From: Clostridia bacterium
GTDB taxonomy: Bacteria; Bacillota; Clostridia; Oscillospirales; Acutalibacteraceae
DNA: 6,111 nucleotides
Assembly: GCA_024404065.1 (NCBI GenBank)
Contig: JAKSQR010000097.1
Span: 1-6,111 of the forward strand
Direction: 5' to 3'
Program-made: the position numbers and the translations under genes
Notes under the pieces: generated by a model
The model's database searches: none
Told to the model about the DNA's origin: nothing
Seen by the model: the letters and a program-made list of their open reading frames with translations, nothing else
Shown here: piece by piece, positions 1 through 5,065 of the stretch
How positions within the stretch are numbered: the first letter of the stretch is position 1
Layout: the number at the start of each line of letters is the position of its first letter

Positions 1-213
1 TTTATCCATATCCGTAAAAATCTTATCAAGCAGATATGTATAGGTAAAGGCTGTGCCGTCATAGTTTAGGGGCAGGCGTCTGTTTTCATCCCCACGGGTA
101 AAAATGATTTTTACTCTTGGCAGGGCTTTGAAATCGCCCAATAAATCTGCAGAAACTCTCAGCAGATTATGGCTTATATTAAATTCTTTAACCTTTATAA
201 GTGCGTCACTCAT
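1..213 (-). CDS. N-terminal fragment of an unidentified protein, cut by the left edge
   Basis: The minus strand is open for 71 codons, from an ATG at 213 down to the window edge. The ATG is preceded by AGAGG with a 9-nt gap, and a plausible promoter lies further upstream, so this is very likely the true start of a real gene. The peptide begins MSDALIKVKEFNISHN. It has no signal peptide or membrane segment and alternates short hydrophobic and polar stretches, as beta strands do (for example VKIIFTRG at 34-41, then RRLPLNYDG at 45-53). This resembles the beta-rich N-terminal extension of some CDP-glycerol glycerophosphotransferase or glycosyltransferase proteins of Firmicutes. That is a weak impression, since no catalytic motif is inside the fragment. 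It diverges from the galT operon, and a surface-polymer role would suit that neighbourhood, but the function is unassigned. Confidence 0.75.
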   Translation of the reverse strand, partial: MSDALIKVKEFNISHNLLRVSADLLGDFKALPRVKIIFTRGDENRRLPLNYDGTAFTYTYLLDKIFTDMDK

Positions 214-257
214 TAAAGAATACCTCTTTTTCCTGAAGCATAAATTTATATAGATAA

Positions 258-286
258 AATATAACATAACAGCGCAGCATTTACAA
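258..286 (-). promoter_or_regulatory. Candidate sigma-A promoter for the leftward gene
   Basis: Read on the minus strand, a -35-like TTGTAA (286 to 281) is followed after 17 nt by a -10-like TATATT (263 to 258). The -10 matches consensus at five of six bases and the -35 at four. Transcription would start near 251, giving a leader of about 38 nt before the ATG at 213. The region is very AT-rich, so chance matches are easy. A TATAAT on the same strand at 312-307 was also seen but has no good -35. Confidence 0.45.
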
Positions 287-320
287 TCTTATTTTAGGCT
301 TTACTTATTATATTTATAAC

Positions 321-348
321 TTGAAAAATAAAATATATTTGTTATAAT
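321..348 (+). promoter_or_regulatory. Sigma-A promoter of the galT operon
   Basis: TTGAAA (321-326, five of six consensus bases) and TATAAT (343-348, perfect) are separated by 16 nt. A TG dinucleotide at 340-341, one base before the -10, makes it an extended -10 promoter. The predicted start is around 354-357, giving a roughly 50-nt leader before the galT start at 407. No other promoter of this quality was seen upstream of the six rightward genes, so it probably drives them all. Confidence 0.75.
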
Positions 349-359
349 AAAATATTATA
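343..359. repeat. Perfect inverted repeat overlapping the -10 box (possible operator)
   Basis: TATAATA (343-349) and TATTATA (353-359) are perfect reverse complements separated by AAA. The left arm contains the whole -10 hexamer and the right arm covers the predicted transcription start. A dimeric repressor bound here would block RNA polymerase. Because both arms are pure A/T in an AT-rich spacer, a chance palindrome is a real alternative. Confidence 0.35.
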
Positions 360-391
360 CTGGGTTATTGTGTGGCTCAGATTATTACAGC

Positions 392-398
392 AAGGTGG
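392..398 (+). promoter_or_regulatory. Ribosome binding site that sets the galT start
   Basis: AAGGTGG lies 8 nt upstream of the ATG at 407 and only 2 nt upstream of the in-frame ATG at 401. The spacing favours 407. The upstream in-frame TTG at 368 has no ribosome binding site and would place this motif inside the gene. Confidence 0.65.
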
Positions 399-406
399 TA
401 ATGGGT

Positions 407-1894
407 ATGAATATTAACGCAGCGGTTACAGCGCTTATTGACTATGCAGAGGAGAATGGCTTAATTACAGCCTACGATAAAATCTACTGCACCAACAGAG
501 TAATTGAGGCACTTTCACTTGACAGCTACGAGTGTGAAGAGTATGAGAAGTGCGACCTTCAGGCAATTCTTAAGGCAATACTTGACTATGCCTGCGAAAA
601 CGGACTTTGTGAAGACAGCGTAGTATACCGTGATTTATTTGATACCCGCATTATGGGCATACTTACCCCCATGCCCTCACAGGTTATAAATACATTCAAG
701 GCAAAGTATGATGTAAGCCCCGTTGAGGCAACTGATTACTACTATAACCTCAGCCGTAAGAGTGACTACATCCGTGAGTATCGCATTAAAAATGATATGA
801 AGTGGGTTACAAAAACCGCTTATGGCGATATTGATATTACCATTAACCTTTCAAAGCCTGAAAAAGACCCTAAGGCTATTGCAGCAGCCCGCAACGCAAA
901 GCAGAGCGGTTACCCCAAATGTATGCTTTGTAAGGAGAATGAGGGCTACAGCGGCAGAGTAAACCACCCTGCCCGTCAGAATCACAGAATTATCCCCATT
1001 ACCATAAATAACGAAAACTGGTTTTTACAGTATTCACCTTATGTTTACTACAATGAGCATTGCATAGTATTCAACAGCCAGCACACACCAATGGTTATAA
1101 ATAAATCTGCCTTTGATAAGCTTTTTGACTTTGTAAAAATGTTCCCACACTACTTTGTAGGCTCAAATGCAGATTTACCCATTGTAGGCGGCTCAATCCT
1201 CTCTCACGAGCATTTCCAGGGCGGTCACTACACCTTCGCTATGGCAAAGGCACCCATTGAGGAGTATGTAAAATTTGAAGGCTTTGAGGATGTTGAGGCA
1301 GGCATTGTAAACTGGCCCATGACAGTTATCAGGCTCAGAGGTCAGGATACCTCCCGCATTACAGCCCTTGCCGAAAAGGTGCTTAATTGCTGGCGTGCCT
1401 ACACAGACGAAGAAAACTTTATTTATGCCGAAACTGACGGCACACCTCACAACGCAATTACCCCCATTGCAAGGTGCAACGAGGGCGTTTATGAGATGGA
1501 TTTAGTGCTTCGTAACAATATTACTACTGACGAATACCCCGATGGCTATTACCATCCCCATCCCGAGTATCACCACATCAAGAAAGAGAATATCGGCCTT
1601 ATTGAGGTTATGGGTCTTGCCGTATTACCCTCAAGGCTTAAGGGCGAGATGGAAGCTCTTAAAAAGGCTATGCTCTGCGGCGCAGACATCACAAAGGATG
1701 ATGTACTTTCAAAGCACGCTGAGTGGGCTGATATGATTAAGAGCAAGTATGATGTAACTGCTGATAATATAGATAAGATTATTCAGGACGAAATCGGCAT
1801 AGTATTTGCCGCAATCTTAGAGCAGTGCGGTGTTTACAGCCGTGACGAAAAGGGCAGAGAAGGCCTTATTAAGTTTATCAGAAGCGTAAAATAA
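407..1894 (+). CDS. galT: UDP-glucose--hexose-1-phosphate uridylyltransferase, class II (GalT)
   Basis: Cytoplasmic Leloir-pathway enzyme. It transfers UMP from UDP-glucose to galactose-1-phosphate, yielding UDP-galactose and glucose-1-phosphate. The 495-residue product has the length of the Firmicutes class II family, not the roughly 350 residues of class I. Visible landmarks are CMLC (172-175), the basic stretch NHPARQNHRIIPI (186-198), the catalytic signature SHEHFQGG (266-273), PHNAITPIAR (347-356) and the class II hallmark KKENIGLIEVMGLAVLPSRL (392-411). By analogy with the His-X-His-X-Gln motif of GalT enzymes, the second His (H269) should be the UMP-accepting nucleophile. The ATG at 407 was chosen because AAGGTGG lies 8 nt before it; ATG 401 and TTG 368 are in-frame alternatives. 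It is first in the operon, directly behind the promoter. Neither galK nor galE is in the window, so whether the role is galactose use or UDP-sugar supply cannot be decided. Confidence 0.95.
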   Translation: MNINAAVTALIDYAEENGLITAYDKIYCTNRVIEALSLDSYECEEYEKCDLQAILKAILDYACENGLCEDSVVYRDLFDTRIMGILTPMPSQVINTFKAKYDVSPVEATDYYYNLSRKSDYIREYRIKNDMKWVTKTAYGDIDITINLSKPEKDPKAIAAARNAKQSGYPKCMLCKENEGYSGRVNHPARQNHRIIPITINNENWFLQYSPYVYYNEHCIVFNSQHTPMVINKSAFDKLFDFVKMFPHYFVGSNADLPIVGGSILSHEHFQGGHYTFAMAKAPIEEYVKFEGFEDVEAGIVNWPMTVIRLRGQDTSRITALAEKVLNCWRAYTDEENFIYAETDGTPHNAITPIARCNEGVYEMDLVLRNNITTDEYPDGYYHPHPEYHHIKKENIGLIEVMGLAVLPSRLKGEMEALKKAMLCGADITKDDVLSKHAEWADMIKSKYDVTADNIDKIIQDEIGIVFAAILEQCGVYSRDEKGREGLIKFIRSVK

Positions 1895-1910
1895 TTAAGG
1901 ATGTGAATTG

Positions 1911-2786
1911 ATGCAGTATGTTATTTTAGACCTTGAATGGAATAACACCTACGCAAAAAAGAGCGCCGGCTTTATAAACGAAATTATTGAAATCGGCGCA
2001 GTAAAATTAAATGAAAATTTTGACCAGGTAGATGCCTTCAGCTGTATTGTGCGCAGTCAGATTGCCCGCAAATTGCGTGGCAGCGTTAAAAAGCTTACTA
2101 ACCTTTCAAATGAGGATATCTCCGCAGGTCAGCCCTTTACAAAAGCCTTTTCACTTTTCCGTAAGTGGATAGGCAACACAGGTGATACCGTTATAATCAC
2201 ATGGGGCGACAGCGATATAAGAGTGCTTATTGAGAATTTCTCATATTTTAACGGCATCAATACCGTACCATTCTTAACCTATTATTGCGACCTTCAGAAG
2301 TATTATCAGAAAACAAGGGCACAGCATCTTGACCATCAGGCAGGTCTTATTACTGCCGCTCAGGATTGCGGAATTGACCCCGAATTATACACCCACCACA
2401 GAGCCCTCGGTGACAGCCTGCTTACTGCAGATATTTTTGAGCTTATCTATGAGGCTGAAAGCTTCAAGAAGGAAACTGTGCTTTGCAATGATGAGTATTA
2501 CGGCAGGCTTCTCTTTAAGGCAAAGGTGCTTAAAAACCTTGATAATCCCCTTATTGATAAGCGTAAGCTTGACCATTACTGCGACACCTGTGGTAAACAG
2601 TGCAAGGCTTTAGCCCCTTGGAAATTCAGCTGCTCCTTCTTCCGCACCACCTACTATTGTGCCGATTGTGACACAACCTATGCAGTAAGGGTGCGCTTCA
2701 AGAAGCTTTATGACAGCGTGGATTATAAAAAGATTGTTACCGTAGTAAATCCTGATAACTCACAAGAGGAGGATGATGACGAATGA
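1911..2786 (+). CDS. DEDDh-family 3'-5' exonuclease with C-terminal cysteine ribbon
   Basis: Predicted metal-dependent 3'-5' exonuclease of the DnaQ/RNase T fold (291 residues), nearest in style to the ERI-1/KapD-like group of Firmicutes. Exo I is DLEW (D7, E9). Exo II is TWGDSD (97-102), where D102 should be the metal ligand. Exo III is HRALGDSLLTAD (163-174), with H163 and D168 spaced five apart as in DEDDh enzymes. KLTNLSNEDI (61-70) matches the usual post-strand segment of the fold. After the nuclease domain, CDTC (224-227) and CADC (250-253) form a likely Cys4 zinc ribbon, with further Cys at 231 and 241. The tail (285-291) is almost wholly acidic. The substrate, RNA or DNA, cannot be told from sequence. 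The ATG at 1911 follows AAGGA by 9 nt and is preferred over the adjacent TTG at 1908. It lies 16 nt after galT and overlaps rfbB by 4 nt. Confidence 0.88.
   Translation: MQYVILDLEWNNTYAKKSAGFINEIIEIGAVKLNENFDQVDAFSCIVRSQIARKLRGSVKKLTNLSNEDISAGQPFTKAFSLFRKWIGNTGDTVIITWGDSDIRVLIENFSYFNGINTVPFLTYYCDLQKYYQKTRAQHLDHQAGLITAAQDCGIDPELYTHHRALGDSLLTADIFELIYEAESFKKETVLCNDEYYGRLLFKAKVLKNLDNPLIDKRKLDHYCDTCGKQCKALAPWKFSCSFFRTTYYCADCDTTYAVRVRFKKLYDSVDYKKIVTVVNPDNSQEEDDDE
2767..2772 (+). promoter_or_regulatory. Strong ribosome binding site of rfbB inside the exonuclease gene
   Basis: A perfect AGGAGG sits in the last codons of the exonuclease gene, 10 nt before the rfbB ATG at 2783. It also encodes part of the acidic tail of the upstream protein (Glu-Glu-Asp codons), so that tail may partly reflect selection for the ribosome binding site. 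Confidence 0.7.
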
Positions 2787-3805
2787 AAATCTTAATAACA
2801 GGCGGTGCCGGCTTTATAGGTACAAATTTCTGCTACTATATGCTTAAAAAGCACCCCGATTATGAATATGTCTGTATGGATAGCCTTACCTATGCAGGCA
2901 ACCTTCACAACCTTGAGAAGGCACTTGAAAACCCTAATTTTAAGTTTGTAAAGGCAAGCATTTCTGACAGAGAGGCTGTTGATAAGCTCTTTGCAAAGGA
3001 AAACTTTGATATAGTAGTAAACTTTGCTGCTGAGAGCCATGTTGACCGCAGTATTGAGAACCCCTCAATCTTTCTTGAAACAAATATTATGGGCACAGCA
3101 GCCCTCCTTGATGCAAGCAGAAAGTATGGTGTAAAGAGATACCATCAGGTATCAACAGACGAGGTTTATGGCGATTTACCTATTGACCGCCCCGACCTTT
3201 TCTTTACTGAGGAAACACCTATTCACACATCAAGCCCCTATTCATCATCAAAGGCAAGCGCAGATTTACTTACCCTTGCCTACGCACGCACATATAAAAT
3301 GCCTGTAACCATTTCCCGTTGCAGCAATAACTATGGCCCTTATCAGTTCCCTGAGAAGCTTATCCCCGTTATGATTCAGAAGGCGCTTAATGATGAGAAT
3401 CTGCCCGTTTACGGCAACGGCCTTAATGTAAGGGATTGGCTCTATGTGGATGACCATTGCTCTGCTATTGATTTAATTATTCATAACGGCAGAGAGGGCG
3501 AGGTTTACAACATAGGCGGCCATAACGAAAAGCAGAATATTGAGGTAGTTAAAACCATATTAGAGCGTGTTGGCAAGCCTGAGAGCCTTATTACCTATGT
3601 TAAGGACAGAGCAGGTCACGATTTAAGATACGCCATAGACCCTGCAAAAATTCACGCAGAGCTTGGCTGGTTACCCGAAACAAAGTTTGCAGATGGCATT
3701 AAGCTGACTATTGACTGGTATCTTAATAACAGAGCATGGATGGATGACATCTTCAGCGGTGACTATGCAAAATTCAACGAAACCGAAGGCGGAAAATATG
3801 CTTGA
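2783..3805 (+). CDS. rfbB: dTDP-glucose 4,6-dehydratase
   Basis: Cytoplasmic short-chain dehydrogenase/reductase of the extended type. It converts dTDP-glucose to dTDP-4-keto-6-deoxyglucose using bound NAD, the second step to dTDP-rhamnose and other deoxysugars. The 340 residues match the family. The NAD-binding Rossmann motif GGAGFIG is at 7-13, VNFAAESHVDRSI at 79-91, the catalytic STDEVYG at 124-130 (T125, D126, E127), YSSSK at 153-157 (Tyr-Lys pair), the substrate-binding RCSNNYGPYQFPEKLIP at 179-195, and the RmlB-specific KDRAGHDLRYAID at 274-286. All catalytic residues are present. The last set and the Asp-Glu pair distinguish it from GalE-type UDP-glucose 4-epimerases. Its ATGA start overlaps the exonuclease stop, and its 3' end overlaps the next gene by 8 nt. 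The partner genes rmlA, rmlC and rmlD are not in the window. The symbol rmlB is equally valid. Confidence 0.95.
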   Translation: MKILITGGAGFIGTNFCYYMLKKHPDYEYVCMDSLTYAGNLHNLEKALENPNFKFVKASISDREAVDKLFAKENFDIVVNFAAESHVDRSIENPSIFLETNIMGTAALLDASRKYGVKRYHQVSTDEVYGDLPIDRPDLFFTEETPIHTSSPYSSSKASADLLTLAYARTYKMPVTISRCSNNYGPYQFPEKLIPVMIQKALNDENLPVYGNGLNVRDWLYVDDHCSAIDLIIHNGREGEVYNIGGHNEKQNIEVVKTILERVGKPESLITYVKDRAGHDLRYAIDPAKIHAELGWLPETKFADGIKLTIDWYLNNRAWMDDIFSGDYAKFNETEGGKYA

Positions 3806-4367
3806 GGATTTAGTGCTTAAAAACCGAAGCTACCGCCGTTTTTATGGTGATTGTAAAATAAGCAATGATGAGCTTTTACACCTTGTGGACCTTGCACGCA
3901 ACACAGCCTCCACAGCTAATTTGCAGGGGCTTAAATTCCTGATTGTAAATGAGGAAAAGAAAAATGCAGATGTGTTTGAAACCCTTTCATTTGCAGGCAG
4001 GCTTAAGGAGTGGAATGGTCCGAAGGAGGACGAAAGACCCACCGCCTATATCATAATTTTAACTGATTTATCTGTAGGTAAAAATCTTGATTTTGATGTA
4101 GGTATATGCGCCCAGACTATACTGCTTGGTGCTACTGAGATGGGCTACGGCGGATGTATGCTTGGCTCAATTAAGCGTGAAAAAATGAGCGAAGATTTTG
4201 GCATAGACTTGAATAAATACAAAATAAGCCTTTGTATTGCTCTGGGTAAACCTAAAGAGGATGTAAGGCTTGTTGATGTAAAAGAAGACGGTGATATTGC
4301 CTATTACCGTGACGAGAAAGGCACCCATTATGTGCCTAAAAGAAGCTTAAAGGATATTTTATTTTAA
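3798..4367 (+). CDS. Nitroreductase-family flavoprotein
   Basis: A 189-residue predicted FMN-dependent oxidoreductase of the nitroreductase superfamily, cytoplasmic, with unknown physiological substrate. NRSYRRF (9-15) supplies the Arg and Ser residues that hold the FMN phosphate. ASTANLQGLKF (37-47) corresponds to the usual PSxxNxQPLK segment, with Gly where Pro is common. ERPTAYIIIL (79-88), DVGICAQTILLGATEMGYGG (100-119), the ALGKP turn (148-152) and the C-terminal HYVPKRSL (177-184) agree with a small Firmicutes subfamily that ends in a VPKR box. The ATG at 3798 is chosen because the homologous region begins at once and GAAGG (3785-3789) is 8 nt upstream. The in-frame ATG at 3711 would add 29 residues read from rfbB in a different frame, with no family resemblance. 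The start overlaps rfbB by 8 nt and the stop overlaps the next ATG by one base, suggesting translational coupling. Confidence 0.88.
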   Translation: MLEDLVLKNRSYRRFYGDCKISNDELLHLVDLARNTASTANLQGLKFLIVNEEKKNADVFETLSFAGRLKEWNGPKEDERPTAYIIILTDLSVGKNLDFDVGICAQTILLGATEMGYGGCMLGSIKREKMSEDFGIDLNKYKISLCIALGKPKEDVRLVDVKEDGDIAYYRDEKGTHYVPKRSLKDILF

Positions 4368-5053
4368 TGGAAAACGGAAAGTATAAGTACGAAATACATT
4401 GCCATACTGACGAAACCAGTAACTGCGGCAGAGTGCCTGCTGCAAGGCTTATTGAAATATATAAGGAGCGTGGCTACGACGGTGTTGTAATTACGGACCA
4501 TTACAGCCAGATGACCTTTAAGGAGAAGGATGCCTTCAAGGCAGGTAAGCTTTACGATAAGTTTTTGCTTGGCTACCGCACCGCAAAGGAGGCAGCAGGG
4601 GATGACTTCACTGTGCTGCTCGGTATGGAATTGCGTGGCTGGTGCTCTGCAATAGACTTCCTTGTATATGGTATGACAGAGGATTTCGTAAAAAATAACG
4701 GCAACCTTCTTTTTAAGTATTGCCACAGGTTTTATAAGCTTGCAAAGAAAAACGGCTTTCTCATAATCGGCCCACACCCTTACAGAATGTTCCCCATAAG
4801 GCCAAGCCTTCATGCAGTAGATGGCATTGAAATCTACAATGGCAAGGAGAGCAAGGAGCATAATCAGAAGGCACTTGCATGGGCAAAAAAGCATAATGTT
4901 AAAATTATGACCTCAGGCAGTGACTTTCACAGGGATACCCACACAAATTTCAGCGGCATTCTTACAGATGAGCCTATTAAAACAAATGATGATTTAATCC
5001 GCATACTTAAAAGCGGCAATTACGAAACAATTACCAATGAAGCTAATTTCTGA
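4367..5053 (+). CDS. PHP-domain metal-dependent phosphoesterase
   Basis: A 228-residue single-domain protein of the PHP (polymerase and histidinol phosphatase) superfamily, expected to hydrolyse a phosphoester with a two- or three-metal centre. The ligand set is complete: HCH (H11, H13), TDH (D44, H45), GMELRG (E88), GPHPYR (H137) and SDFHR (D186, H188). GIEIYNG (153-159) is the usual acidic strand motif. No polymerase, PolX or second catalytic domain is attached. The closest functional options are histidinol phosphatase, nucleoside 3',5'-bisphosphate (RNase AM-like) phosphatase, or a tyrosine phosphatase such as CpsB/YwqE. The sequence does not decide among these. CpsB-like use would suit a surface-polysaccharide setting, but the protein lacks other evidence for it. 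The start overlaps the nitroreductase stop (TAATG). AAAGGA lies 12 nt upstream, a rather long spacing that fits reinitiation after the preceding gene. Confidence 0.88.
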   Translation: MENGKYKYEIHCHTDETSNCGRVPAARLIEIYKERGYDGVVITDHYSQMTFKEKDAFKAGKLYDKFLLGYRTAKEAAGDDFTVLLGMELRGWCSAIDFLVYGMTEDFVKNNGNLLFKYCHRFYKLAKKNGFLIIGPHPYRMFPIRPSLHAVDGIEIYNGKESKEHNQKALAWAKKHNVKIMTSGSDFHRDTHTNFSGILTDEPIKTNDDLIRILKSGNYETITNEANF

Positions 5054-5065
5054 TTGAGGTGTAAT

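Noticed and set aside
368..406. N-terminal extension of galT from a TTG codon at 368
   Set aside because: No ribosome binding site precedes 368, the extra residues do not resemble the family, and a good ribosome binding site at 392-398 points to 407.
214..406. Riboswitch, leader RNA or tRNA in the divergent intergenic region
   Set aside because: The leader after the predicted start is only about 50 nt and shows no GC-bearing stem or known aptamer core. The rest is A/T-rich promoter sequence.
1193..1450. An 85-codon open frame antisense to galT
   Set aside because: It overlaps the catalytic signature of galT on the other strand and has no family features. Other short frames (1542-1736, 2329-2613, 2385-2576, 2792-3040, 2905-3096, 3266-3457, 3842-4042, 5483-5689) were dismissed for the same reason.
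1895..1910. Terminator or regulatory element between galT and the exonuclease
   Set aside because: Only 16 nt with a ribosome binding site; no hairpin or T-run.
3711..3797. N-terminal extension of the nitroreductase from an ATG at 3711
   Set aside because: These codons are the rfbB C-terminus read in another frame, and the family homology starts right at the ATG at 3798.
4364..4894. A 176-codon open frame on the minus strand opposite the PHP gene
   Set aside because: It lies almost wholly antisense to a gene with a complete set of PHP metal ligands, has an odd Cys- and Leu-rich composition, and matches no family I know. It is a shadow of the plus-strand codon bias.
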